NCBI GenBank assembly: GCA_965199875.1
Contig: OZ241346.1
Coordinates: 3,968,001-4,032,000, forward strand
Length of the DNA stretch: 64,000 bases
Direction: 5' to 3'
From: VXYL01 sp965199875
Lineage (GTDB): Bacteria; Pseudomonadota; Gammaproteobacteria; Pseudomonadales; Azotimanducaceae
In this document: in pieces, positions 44,645-56,600 of the stretch
Position numbering within the stretch: the stretch's first letter is position 1
Layout: each line of letters opens with the position of its first letter
Notes under the pieces: generated by a model
Database searches by the model: none
What the model saw: the letters and a program-made list of their open reading frames with translations, nothing else
What the model was told of the DNA's origin: nothing
Position numbers and translations under genes: made by a program

Positions 44645-45401
44645 GCTTCAATGAGGCCCCCGCCGAAAGCGGGGGAAAACGCCGGCGTCAGCGCCTACGC
44701 CGGCGCGGTGGCCGACGCTTCAATGAGGCCCCCGCCGATAGCGGGGGAAAACAGCTTGCCATAGCTCAGGCCATTAGGCAGTCTGCTACGCTTCAATGAG
44801 GCCCCCGCCGAAAGCGGGGGAAAACCCATGCTGCTGCGCCAGGCAACCCGACGTGCGCGGCGCTTCAATGAGGCCCCCGCCGAAAGCGGGGGAAAACGTC
44901 TGGGTGGATCTGGAGAGGAGAGTCGCGTGATCGTGCTTCAATGAGGCCCCCGCCGAAAGCGGGGGAAAACATTGGGGTCACGCTTCCACTCATCCGGAAT
45001 GTCCTTGCTTCAATGAGGCCCCCGCCGAAAGCGGGGGAAAACTAGGAGCGGCGGCGGCCATGTCGCCTGGCGAGTACCTGCTTCAATGAGGCCCCCGCCG
45101 AAAGCGGGGGAAAACTGGCATCGGCGAAACCTAACGCCAAGTTTAGTCGCGCTTCAATGAGGCCCCCGCCGAAAGCGGGGGAAAACGGCGCGAAACGCCG
45201 CAGCATCGTCCTCACAGTCCCAGCTTCAATGAGGCCCCCGCCGAAAGCGGGGGAAAACGTTCTGCATCGAGGCGGACTGCTAGGCGCAAGGGCTGCTTCA
45301 ATGAGGCCCCCGCCGAAAGCGGGGGAAAACGCGCCGGCGCTCGGCAGCAAAGTGGGCGTCGTCGGGCTTCAATGAGGCCCCCGCCGAAAGCGGGGGAAAA
45401 A
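44645..45401 (-). CRISPR. CRISPR array, leader-distal segment (11 repeats)
   Basis: Eleven 36-base repeats, starting at 44645, 44717, 44790, 44862, 44935, 45007, 45080, 45151, 45223, 45295 and 45366. On the plus strand each begins GCTTCAATGAGG, has a hairpin CCCCCGC-CGAAA-GCGGGGG and ends AAAAC; read on the minus strand it ends ATTGAAGC, the usual 5' handle, so the array is transcribed leftward. The copy at 44717 has GATAGC instead of GAAAGC, as expected at the old end. The last copy is cut at its end by the IS21 element. Spacers are 35-37 bases. Confidence 0.95.
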
Positions 45402-45519
45402 AACACTGTCAAGCGACATCAGAAACTGACCCCCTAGCGACACGAAAACTGACCCCCCTTTGCCTTTGCCGACGCGCTTTTCGGTCGGGCCAGTTGGTCG
45501 CGGTCTGCCCGACGCCGCC

Positions 45520-46311
45520 TCATGGTCGCCCAGCCGCCTGAACCGCCGGCGGCGCCGAGACGTTGAGCACGCCGGCGCGGCGCTTCTCGCGCAGCCGGTA
45601 GCTCTCGCCGGTGATCGTCAGCACGTGGCTGTGGTGCAGCAGGCGGTCGAGGATGGCGGTGGCCACCACGGCGTCGCCGAACACCTCGCCCCATTCGGCC
45701 ACGGAACGGTTCGACGTGATCATCATGCTGCCGCGCTCGTAGCGCCGCGACACCAGCTGGAAGAACAGGTGCGCGGCGCGCGGCTCGAACGGCAGGTAGC
45801 CGAGTTCGTCGACGATGAGCAGCTTCGGCTTGGCGTAGAAGACGAGGCGTTCGTCCAGCCGGCCCTCGGCGTTGGCCTTGACCAGCGACGCCATCACCGC
45901 CTGGGCGGTGGCGAACAGCACCGAGTGGCGCTGCCGGATCGCCTCGCGGCCGAGCGCCACCGCCAAGTGCGTCTTGCCGACTCCGGGCGGGCCGAGCAGC
46001 AGCGTCGCGTCGCCGTGGGCGATCCACCGCGACGCCGCCAGTTCGCGCACCTGGCGCTCGTCGACGCTCGGCTGCGCCTTGAAGTCGAAGTCCGCCAGTT
46101 CGCGCACCGCCGGGAAGTGGGCGATCCTGAACGCCATCTCGATGCGCCGCTCGTCGCGCCGCGCCACTTCCCGCTCGACCAGGAACGCCACCGCCTCGCG
46201 CAGCGTCATGCCCTTCTCCGCCGCCTCGTCGAGCAGGCTGTCGAACTGGTCGCGGATCGCGGTCAGCTGCAGCCGCGTCAGGCGCGCCGCCAGAACCTCG
46301 TGGTCGACCAT
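45520..46311 (-). CDS. istB: IS21 helper ATPase IstB
   Basis: The 263-residue AAA ATPase has Walker A GPPGVGKTHLAVALG, Walker B LLIVDELGYLPFEP and the sensor region MMITSNRSVAEWGEVFGD, all standard for IstB. It assembles with the IstA transposase on target DNA. The ATG at 46311 overlaps the istA stop (ATGA), as in other IS21 elements. It looks intact. Confidence 0.93.
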   Translation of the reverse strand: MVDHEVLAARLTRLQLTAIRDQFDSLLDEAAEKGMTLREAVAFLVEREVARRDERRIEMAFRIAHFPAVRELADFDFKAQPSVDERQVRELAASRWIAHGDATLLLGPPGVGKTHLAVALGREAIRQRHSVLFATAQAVMASLVKANAEGRLDERLVFYAKPKLLIVDELGYLPFEPRAAHLFFQLVSRRYERGSMMITSNRSVAEWGEVFGDAVVATAILDRLLHHSHVLTITGESYRLREKRRAGVLNVSAPPAVQAAGRP

Positions 46312-47538
46312 CAGAACCTCCCCCCGGCGACCGCCGCGTACTCGTCCAGCGGGCGCAGCAGCGCCGGCTCCGCCCGGCCCTCGTCCGCATCCTCCCGGCG
46401 CGGCCCTGCGTTGATCCCGGCCAAGTGCTCGCGGACCATGATCCGCTGCCGCCGGCCGGAGCGTTCGGCGTGCTCCGCCACCACCTCCGCGCCGTGGTGG
46501 ACGCGCACCCGGCCGCCGCTCGCCACCACCCGCACCCGCTCGCCGATCAGCCGCCAGGGCACCGAGTAGGCGTTCGTGTCCACCACCACCGTGCAGTCCG
46601 CATGCACGGTGCGGAGCAGGTCCCGCAGCTGGCCGAACGGCGGCCGGTCGGCGAGCGGACGCAGACGCCCGGCCTCGCGCTCGAACCGCGCCAGCGGCAT
46701 CTCCCCCGTGGTGCCGTGCAGCCGCCTGTCCGCGATCTCCCGCTGCCACCACGCCAGATGCGCCCGCAGCGCCTCCAGGCTGTCGAACCCACGGCCGGCG
46801 ACGGCGTTTTCCTTGACGTAGCGCACGCCGCGCTCGTCCTTGCCCTTGGTGCGCGCCCGGAACGGCGCGCACGCCCGCGGGCGGAAGCCCCAGTGCGCCG
46901 CGAACGCCTTGAACCGCTCGTTGAAATCCACCTCCCGCGTCGCCGCGTCGTGGCTGGCCACCAGCGCCTTCGCGTTGTCCACCAGCACCTCCTCCGGCAC
47001 CCCGCCGAAGTGCCGGAACGCCCCCTCCATCCCCGCGAACCACGACGACTGCCTCTGGTTGGCGAAGGCGTCCGCGTAGCCCCCGCCGCGAGTACCCCAG
47101 CGTCGCCACGAACAGCTGCGTCCTCGTCCGCTCGCCGTCGATCGGCACCCGCGCCTCGCCGAAGTCGATCTGCATCTGCCGGCCGGGCGGCGTCTCGAAC
47201 CGCAGCGTCGCCTTCGCCTCCGCCGCCAGCAGCCCGCGGTGCCGCGCCACCGCCCGCTCCACCGTGCGCAGGCTCGCGTCGATCGACAGCTCCGCCAGCA
47301 GCTCCTGGCGCACCACCTCCGCGTTGCCCCGGTGACGGTGGAACCGCTCCCGAAGCCAATCGTCCAGACCCGCCAGCTTGCCGGCCCGGCCCGATCCCCC
47401 GTAGGGCGCCCAGCCATCCGCCTCCAAGTACCGCTTCACCGTGTTCCGGCTGCAGCGGAACTCTCTCGCGATCCGTCTCGTTCCCCAGCCCAGCTCGTGC
47501 AGCCGCACCATCTGCGCCGCCTCCTCCGGCTTCAACAT
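46311..47538 (-). pseudogene. istA: IS21 transposase IstA with a single-base frameshift
   Basis: The N-terminal part (MLKPEEAAQMVRLHELGWGT, HTH FRCSRNTVKRYL, then the start of the DDE core QIDFGEARVPI) is in one frame, and the rest (YADAFANQRQSSWFAGMEGAF, DNAKALVASHDA, TKGKDERGVRYVKENAV) in another. The break is at a run of five C (47080-47084) after LGYSRRG; one base fewer restores the frame. IS21 istA is not known to use programmed shifting, so this is decay or a sequencing error. The ATG at 47538 follows a GGGAG-rich ribosome site. Confidence 0.8.
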
Positions 47539-47668
47539 CTCCCGCTCCCGCGATCCGTTCAGTCGCGGCGCAGCGTCGCACTTCCTCATCCTTCAAACCT
47601 CCTTGCTGGTTGTTTGTCAGGGTCAGTTTTCGTGTCGCTAGGGGGTCAGTTTTACATGTCGCCTAACA

Positions 47669-50600
47669 AAAACGACACCGAAGTGTTCGATACGCTGCTT
47701 GCAGGCAGGCTTCAATGAGGCCCCCGCCGAAAGCGGGGGAAAACCCCCCTACCAGCCAGACGCGGCCGAAAACGCCCGCTAGCTTCAATGAGGCCCCCGC
47801 CGAAAGCGGGGGAAAACGACATGTGGAGGGGGAGCACCTCCACATCCTCAGCAGGCTTCAATGAGGCCCCCGCCGAAAGCGGGGGAAAACCCGCGCATGG
47901 CTGCGCGCGCGTCGAGGAGGTTTGCACGCTTCAATGAGGCCCCCGCCGAAAGCGGGGGAAAACCCGCGGGCGGCCAGCATGTGCCTGTCGTTCGTCTTGC
48001 TTCAATGAGGCCCCCGCCGAAAGCGGGGGAAAACGCGGGCGTCCGCGCCCTGGCCGGCCGGGGCGCCGTCGCTTCAATGAGGCCCCCGCCGAAAGCGGGG
48101 GAAAACTGGGCACACGCGCCAAGCGCCAAGCAGGGACGCACGCCCGCTTCAATGAGGCCCCCGCCGAAAGCGGGGGAAAACGATGCCGCGCAGCACCCGC
48201 TCGCCCACCCACTCGCGGCTTCAATGAGGCCCCCGCCGAAAGCGGGGGAAAACATGGCGCGAACGTTACTAGCCCCGTGCGCCCGCGTCGCTTCAATGAG
48301 GCCCCCGCCGAAAGCGGGGGAAAACTGCCCTCGTCGATCTGCGTCTCCGTCGACGGCGCCGCTTCAATGAGGCCCCCGCCGAAAGCGGGGGAAAACAAGC
48401 TCGCGGCGGCGATCGGCGCGCGGCTCTTCGTGCTTCAATGAGGCCCCCGCCGAAAGCGGGGGAAAACGACCACGACGGCGGCATCCTCGGCGCAAGTGCC
48501 GGCGCTTCAATGAGGCCCCCGCCGAAAGCGGGGGAAAACGGCGGCGCCCAACTTGGGGATCAGCGAGTGATCCCGGCTTCAATGAGGCCCCCGCCGAAAG
48601 CGGGGGAAAACGCCGCTCGGAGTGCTCCCAGACGATCTCGGAGGCGGAGCTTCAATGAGGCCCCGCCGAAAGCGGGGGAAAACTGTGGCCCTGCCGGCGC
48701 CGTGGTCGTGGTCGCCATCGCTTCAATGAGGCCCCCGCCGAAAGCGGGGGAAAACGCGCGGTGCGCGCCGCCGACGTGACCACGGCCCACGTGGCTTCAA
48801 TGAGGCCCCCGCCGAAAGCGGGGGAAAACCGCTACTACAGGTTCCCTTACTGGGCCGACGGCGGCGCTTCAATGAGGCCCCCGCCGAAAGCGGGGGAAAA
48901 CGTCCCGACAGCCCCGTGACCCGGGTCTGCAGGACGTCGCTTCAATGAGGCCCCCGCCGAAAGCGGGGGAAAACAGGCGGCGGATCGGCGCGCCAGCCCG
49001 TGGAGGGCGAGCTTCAATGAGGCCCCCGCCGAAAGCGGGGGAAAACCGCAAGCGCGTTCGCAAGACCCGCAAGGGAAAACGCGCTTCAATGAGGCCCCCG
49101 CCGAAAGCGGGGGAAAACTCCTCCGGCAGCACGGCCGCGTCGGCCGGGTCGCGCGCGCTTCAATGAGGCCCCCGCCGAAAGCGGGGGAAAACGCACGCTG
49201 GCGCGCCGGGAGCGCCGGCGCCTCGACCGGCTTCAATGAGGCCCCCGCCGAAAGCGGGGGAAAACTTCGTCTGACGCGGGGATCCGGATCCCCGCGGCCT
49301 CGCTTCAATGAGGCCCCCGCCGAAAGCGGGGGAAAACTCGCGAGCAAGGCGCTTATGTCTTTGATTGTCCGCAGCTTCAATGAGGCCCCCGCCGAAAGCG
49401 GGGGAAAACCTGGTCTACCCGCCCGCGCTGGACCGCGCCGCGCTGGCTTCAATGAGGCCCCCGCCGAAAGCGGGGGAAAACACGCCATATGCGCATTTCG
49501 CGTCCGCGCCGATCGCGCTTCAATGAGGCCCCCGCCGAAAGCGGGGGAAAACGCCGGGCGGCTGCGCGTCGCCTCGGCGCGGGCCGGGCTTCAATGAGGC
49601 CCCCGCCGAAAGCGGGGGAAAACCGCGATGTCCGACCCCGACGTAGTCGACCTCCCCGACGCTTCAATGAGGCCCCCGCCGAAAGCGGGGGAAAACGGCG
49701 CCGCCTCGCTGGCGCGAGGCGGGACGTAGATCTGGCTTCAATGAGGCCCCCGCCGAAAGCGGGGGAAAACGGCGCTGCGGCCCAACCCCTCGGCGCTGGC
49801 AGCATCGGCTTCAATGAGGCCCCCGCCGAAAGCGGGGGAAAACGAGTCAGGTGCTCCTCCGCGCTCACGTCGCGCCAATCGCTTCAATGAGGCCCCCGCC
49901 GAAAGCGGGGGAAAACTCGGTGAGGAACTCGCCGATAGGCAGGCAAGTGCGGCTGCTTCAATGAGGCCCCCGCCGAAAGCGGGGGAAAACCACCAGCACG
50001 TCGAGGCGCGCCGCCTTGGCGTGCGTGCTTCAATGAGGCCCCCACCGAAAGCGGGGGAAAACTGCCGGGCGCCGCCTTGGTTCGCCGAGCTTCGAGGGGC
50101 TTCAATGAGGCCCCCGCCGAAAGCGGGGGAAAACGTCCCAGCGCCAGGTGCAGCGGATCCTGGGCCGACCCGGCTTCAATGAGGCCCCCGCCGAAAGCGG
50201 GGGAAAACCTCGCCCTGGCCAGCTTTCTTTTGTCGCATATCCGGGCTTCAATGAGGCCCCCGCCGAAAGCGGGGGAAAACGGCAACGCACGTCGGCATCG
50301 CCGTGCCGGGCAATCCGCTTCAATGAGGCCCCCGCCGAAAGCGGGGGAAAACCGGGGCTGCTCGTGCTGCCCCTGGCGATGATCGGGCTCGCTTCAATGA
50401 GGCCCCCGCCGAAAGCGGGGGAAAACTCCCGCCAGCCCCGTGACCCGCGACTGGAGGACGTCGCTTCAATGAGGCCCCCGCCGAAAGCGGGGGAAAACCC
50501 GTCACGGAGTCGAAGCTGGATCCCGCGCTGCTCCGGCTTCAATGAGGCCCCCGCCGAAAGCGGGGGAAAACGGCGGCGCCACCGCCGCCGTCCGGTGCCT

Positions 50601-53600
50601 TGACGGCGCTTCAATGAGGCCCCCGCCGAAAGCGGGGGAAAACGATGCCGCGCGGCCGGCTGCCGTCGCCGCGCGAGCCGCTTCAATGAGGCCCCCGCCG
50701 AAAGCGGGGGAAAACCGTGGCCGGCGACATGTTCTTCGAGGTGATCCGCTAGCTTCAATGAGGCCCCCGCCGAAAGCGGGGGAAAACACCCTCCGGCAAC
50801 CCTCGGCGCACGACGTGCGCGGCGCTTCAATGAGGCCCCCGCCGAAAGCGGGGGAAAACGACGCGTATCTCAGCAAGCTGGCCTAGGAGGGCCGAGCTTC
50901 AATGAGGCCCCCGCCGAAAGCGGGGGAAAACTCCCCGTCGAGCGCCTGCCATTCCGTCGCCATGCGCGGCTTCAATGAGGCCCCCGCCGAAAGCGGGGGA
51001 AAACGATGGCGACGTGGAAGTGAAGGTTAGGCCAGACTTGGCTTCAATGAGGCCCCCGCCGAAAGCGGGGGAAAACGGCTTCCTGGTGCCCGACGAGGTG
51101 GCCGAGTTCGTCGCTTCAATGAGGCCCCCGCCGAAAGCGGGGGAAAACGCGGCGAATCGCGGCGGTGCGCGCGGCGGCGACGCGGCTTCAATGAGGCCCC
51201 CGCCGAAAGCGGGGGAAAACCTCGATCAGTCCGAGCGCGACGCCGCCGGCGCCGCAGCTTCAATGAGGCCCCCGCCGAAAGCGGGGGAAAACCAGCCTGT
51301 ACACTCTCTGCGTCTGCGCCAGTCCGCCGCTTCAATGAGGCCCCCGCCGAAAGCGGGGGAAAACGTCAAGGCGACGGTGGATCGGCTCGATGTCGTGGTG
51401 CTTCAATGAGGCCCCCGCCGAAAGCGGGGGAAAACGCCCTGCCTGTGTGGCCGTGATGGCGGGGGATGTCATGCTTCAATGAGGCCCCCGCCGAAAGCGG
51501 GGGAAAACGGCGCTGGGCGACGCCGCCGCCCGCGCCAACATCCTGCTTCAATGAGGCCCCCGCCGAAAGCGGGGGAAAACGTGCGCCCGTGTCCACCCGA
51601 TTGTAGGCACGTGTCAGGCTTCAATGAGGCCCCCGCCGAAAGCGGGGGAAAACAGCCTCCTGTGCACGTGCAACGCCTTCGCCAGAACCGCTTCAATGAG
51701 GCCCCCGCCGAAAGCGGGGGAAAACGCGGAGGCTGATCGGCGCCGCGGAGGGCGCGATCGAGCTTCAATGAGGCCCCCGCCGAAAGCGGGGGAAAACCGC
51801 ATCCGCAGCACGGCGCCGGTCGCGCGATCGAAGTCGCTTCAATGAGGCCCCCGCCGAAAGCGGGGGAAAACTGCACAAGAGCTTGTTCAGCTCCCGAGCA
51901 GACAGAGCCGCTTCAATGAGGCCCCCGCCGAAAGCGGGGGAAAACCGCGCGCTCGACGATCCAGTCGATGCGCGCGACGTAGCTTCAATGAGGCCCCCGC
52001 CGAAAGCGGGGGAAAACGCCTTTCGGCGCTTGGGCATCCGGTTGCTAGATGCCGCTTCAATGAGGCCCCCGCCGAAAGCGGGGGAAAACGGCCAGCCCAC
52101 CGCTGGCACGGCGGGCTGGCCCAAAGCTTCAATGAGGCCCCCGCCGAAAGCGGGGGAAAACGTCCCAGATGATCGTCATGTGTGTCTCCTGCGGTGAAGC
52201 TTCAATGAGGCCCCCGCCGAAAGCGGGGGAAAACCCGCGGACGGCACCGCCCCGCGTTTGATCATCACCCAGCTTCAATGAGGCCCCCGCCGAAAGCGGG
52301 GGAAAACGATGCCGCGCGGCCGGCTGCCGTCGACGCGCGAGCCGCTTCAATGAGGCCCCCGCCGAAAGCGGGGGAAAACTCGATCAGGGCGGCGTTCATC
52401 ACTAGAGGCGCGCGGCTTCAATGAGGCCCCCGCCGAAAGCGGGGAAAACGGCCCCGGGCCAGCTGCCGCAGCCGGACGGCGACGGGCTTCAATGAGGCCC
52501 CCGCCGAAAGCGGGGGAAAACACGGCACGTTGACCGACTCCGGGAACGTGCGGCCGTGGCTTCAATGAGGCCCCCGCCGAAAGCGGGGGAAAACGGCGCT
52601 GGCGGACAACAGCGCGCCGATCCCTGCCACGCTTCAATGAGGCCCCCGCCGAAAGCGGGGGAAAACCATCGCTGCCCGGCCGAGACCACCGTAGCTCAAC
52701 TCGCTTCAATGAGGCCCCCGCCGAAAGCGGGGGAAAACTTCACCGGGTCTGTCGCGTGGCCGCCGCAGGACGAGCTTCAATGAGGCCCCCGCCGAAAGCG
52801 GGGGAAAACGATCTCTTGTCATGGTCAAGCAATGCTTGACCAAAGGCTTCAATGAGGCCCCCGCCGAAAGCGGGGGAAAACGGCCCGGCGCGGCGCCGGG
52901 CTGCTCGCCGCCGCCGCGCTTCAATGAGGCCCCCGCCGAAAGCGGGGGAAAACGATTCGGCGAGGCACCTCGCGGCGCAGGTGGTCGATGCTTCAATGAG
53001 GCCCCCGCCGAAAGCGGGGGAAAACGTCGACATCCGCATCGGGGCCAAGACAGGCACTGGTTGCTTCAATGAGGCCCCCGCCGAAAGCGGGGGAAAACGG
53101 CGCCACGGACACGCGGCCCAGCTTCACCGTGACGCTTCAATGAGGCCCCCGCCGAAAGCGGGGGAAAACGGCAGGCCCGGCGCGCCGGGCTGCTCGCCGC
53201 CGCCGCGCTTCAATGAGGCCCCCGCCGAAAGCGGGGGAAAACGGCGTCGCCGCGTCCGGCGCCGCTCTCGGCGCCGACGCTTCAATGAGGCCCCCGCCGA
53301 AAGCGGGGGAAAACTCTGCTGCCGTTGGCGGGCGGCCAGACGACAGCGCGCGCTTCAATGAGGCCCCCGCCGAAAGCGGGGGAAAACGCCCAGGCGGGCA
53401 CCCTCATCCGAGCGTCGGAGTCCGTGCTTCAATGAGGCCCCCGCCGAAAGCGGGGGAAAACGACGCGCGAGGAGGCCTCGCGCGTGATCGAGGGCCTGCT
53501 TCAATGAGGCCCCCGCCGAAAGCGGGGGAAAACGCGACTGTGGACGTCGCGCGGGTTCAGAACCATGCAGCTTCAATGAGGCCCCCGCCGAAAGCGGGGG

Positions 53601-56600
53601 AAAACGCAGCGGTCGTCGACGTCGACGCCGACGACCGAGTCGCTTCAATGAGGCCCCCGCCGAAAGCGGGGGAAAACGTCGCCGCGGCGTCGATGGCGCG
53701 CGCGGCAGAAGCGGCTTCAATGAGGCCCCCGCCGAAAGCGGGGGAAAACGGCGAGGCGCCTGCCGGCGCCGGGCTGGCCGCCGTGGCTTCAATGAGGCCC
53801 CCGCCGAAAGCGGGGGAAAACGCGCACGCACTACGCCTGCCAAGTGCTGCGGACGATGCTTCAATGAGGCCCCCGCCGAAAGCGGGGGAAAACATTCAGG
53901 ATCGAGCATGGCGGCCGCCGGATGGAGATGCTTCAATGAGGCCCCCGCCGAAAGCGGGGGAAAACCCGGAAACTGCCGAGATTGTTGCGCGACACGTGCG
54001 CGAGCTTCAATGAGGCCCCCGCCGAAAGCGGGGGAAAACGGCCTTGATGCCGCTGCGGTCTTCGGTGGGCAACTTGCTTCAATGAGGCCCCCGCCGAAAG
54101 CGGGGGAAAACGTCGGGCGAAGTACCGCACTTGCGCCGAAGGAAGGCGCTTCAATGAGGCCCCCGCCGAAAGCGGGGGAAAACGAGGGTTGCCACTGGCC
54201 AGCGTTCGCCTGGCGTCGCCGGCTTCAATGAGGCCCCCGCCGAAAGCGGGGGAAAACGGCGCGAACTGCCGCCGCGGCCGCCGCGGCGTCGTCGCTTCAA
54301 TGAGGCCCCCGCCGAAAGCGGGGGAAAACGTCCGTTCCCGTTCCCGCAGTGCGAACCAGCACCATGCTTCAATGAGGCCCCCGCCGAAAGCGGGGGAAAA
54401 CCCCGCGCACAGGCGACTTGTGCCAGTTCTCCAAGATGCTTCAATGAGGCCCCCGCCGAAAGCGGGGGAAAACCGGCTCGCCCGTGCTGTGCAGGACGAC
54501 GCTGCTGGATGCTTCAATGAGGCCCCCGCCGAAAGCGGGGGAAAACGCCTCCAGGCGTACCGCGCGGCCGACTTCCTCACGCCGCTTCAATGAGGCCCCC
54601 GCCGAAAGCGGGGGAAAACCATCAGCAGCACGGGCAAGGCAACCGTCGTGAGGCCGCTTCAATGAGGCCCCCGCCGAAAGCGGGGGAAAACGTCGTTTCT
54701 CGAGGCGTCCTTTGTCGAAATGCTGTAGCTTCAATGAGGCCCCCGCCGAAAGCGGGGGAAAACCGTCTTCGTTGTCCTGTCGAAGCGGCGGATCCACTGG
54801 CTTCAATGAGGCCCCCGCCGAAAGCGGGGGAAAACAAGGTCGCCGACCTTGAGGCTTCCTACAAAGCCTACATGCTTCAATGAGGCCCCGCCGAAAGCGG
54901 GGGAAAACGTCGGCGATTGGACCGACGAGGAGGCGCTGCGAGTCGCTTCAATGAGGCCCCCGCCGAAAGCGGGGGAAAACTGCACGTCCACATGCAGGCG
55001 GGATTGAAGCACAAGCGCTTCAATGAGGCCCCCGCCGAAAGCGGGGGAAAACGGCCGGCGCGGCGTTCGGCGCCAAGACCTACACCCTGCTTCAATGAGG
55101 CCCCCGCCGAAAGCGGGGGAAAACAGCGTCAGATGGCGCGGGCGCTACGCATGGACCGGAGCTTCAATGAGGCCCCCGCCGAAAGCGGGGGAAAACGCGA
55201 CGCGTCGCGTCGTCTAGAGCGGAGAGCGTCGACGCTTCAATGAGGCCCCCGCCGAAAGCGGGGGAAAACGCGAAAGCGGTCGTGCTCTACAGCCTGCGCT
55301 CATCGCTTCAATGAGGCCCCCGCCGAAAGCGGGGGAAAACGCCGGAGGCCCTCCTCGTCGGCGCGCTCCGTCAGCCGCTTCAATGAGGCCCCCGCCGAAA
55401 GCGGGGGAAAACCCCGTCGCGCATGGCCATGTCGTGGCCTACGACACCGAGCTTCAATGAGGCCCCCGCCGAAAGCGGGGGAAAACGAACCATTGCCCGA
55501 GGCACAACCACGGACTGGTTGTAGCTTCAATGAGGCCCCCGCCGAAAGCGGGGGAAAACGGCTGTTCCTCCCGGCGCGGCGCATCGCGCCGGAGGTGCTT
55601 CAATGAGGCCCCCGCCGAAAGCGGGGGAAAACCTCGGCGCTGGCCGCCACCGCCAGCGCCAGCGCCCAGCTTCAATGAGGCCCCCGCCGAAAGCGGGGGA
55701 AAACGACGCCGCCGCCACCGCGCCGCGAAAAACACCAGGATGCTTCAATGAGGCCCCCGCCGAAAGCGGGGGAAAACCGCTATCCCCGTGGTCGTGCAGC
55801 GGCAACAGTAAGGAGCTTCAATGAGGCCCCCGCCGAAAGCGGGGGAAAACGCCCTTGCCTTCGACTTCGCCGTTGGCGAGGGCAGCGCTTCAATGAGGCC
55901 CCCGCCGAAAGCGGGGGAAAACGGTGTCGAGGATCTGCCAGGCGTAGTCGCTCGGCACGCTTCAATGAGGCCCCCGCCGAAAGCGGGGGAAAACGGCGGC
56001 GAGGACCGCCAGGGCGGACACAGGCGACCGGGCTTCAATGAGGCCCCCGCCGAAAGCGGGGGAAAACTCCCCTGGGAGTGCTCGACGCCGCGGTGGACGC
56101 GGTGCTTCAATGAGGCCCCCGCCGAAAGCGGGGGAAAACCCGCCGGCACCACCACCAAAACCCACCACCAGGAAACCCGCTTCAATGAGGCCCCCGCCGA
56201 AAGCGGGGGAAAACGCCGAGGGCGCACTCGCCGCCCTCCCGCGGGTGGACGACGCTTCAATGAGGCCCCCGCCGAAAGCGGGGGAAAACGGCCGGCGCCA
56301 GGTTCGGCGCCAAGACCTACACCCTGCTTCAATGAGGCCCCCGCCGAAAGCGGGGGAAAACCTCGGCGCCAGCCGCCACCGCCAGCGCCAGCGCCCAGCT
56401 TCAATGAGGCCCCCGCCGAAAGCGGGGGAAAACAGCCCTTGCCTTCGACTTCGCCGTTGGCGAGGGCCGCGCTTCAATGAGGCCCCCGCCGAAAGCGGGG
56501 GAAAACAGCACGGCGGCATGCGCCAGCACGATGGCCCCGTGGAGCTTCAATGAGGCCCCCGCCGAAAGCGGGGGAAAACGGTGGTGAGGCGGCGGCCGTC

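Larger units (their letters stand above)
45407..47668 (-). mobile_element. IS21-family insertion sequence within the array
   Basis: The element has TGT...ACA termini: the left end TGTCAAGCGACATC and the reverse complement of the right end, TGTTAGGCGACATG, match, followed by shared inner copies of CTGACCCCCTAGCGACACG. It encodes istA and istB on the minus strand. It is inserted at the junction between a repeat and its spacer: the A-rich repeat end lies on both sides (45397-45406 and 47669-47673), but a clean target duplication cannot be assigned because six extra bases sit at the left junction. Confidence 0.92.

Noticed and set aside
45407..47668. IstA/IstB genes as unknown CRISPR-associated genes
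   Set aside because: IS21 termini and the standard istA-istB overlap show a simple insertion, not a functional part of the CRISPR system.
45397..47673. A target site duplication for the IS21 element
   Set aside because: The A-rich repeat end occurs on both sides but six extra bases at the left junction prevent a clear assignment.
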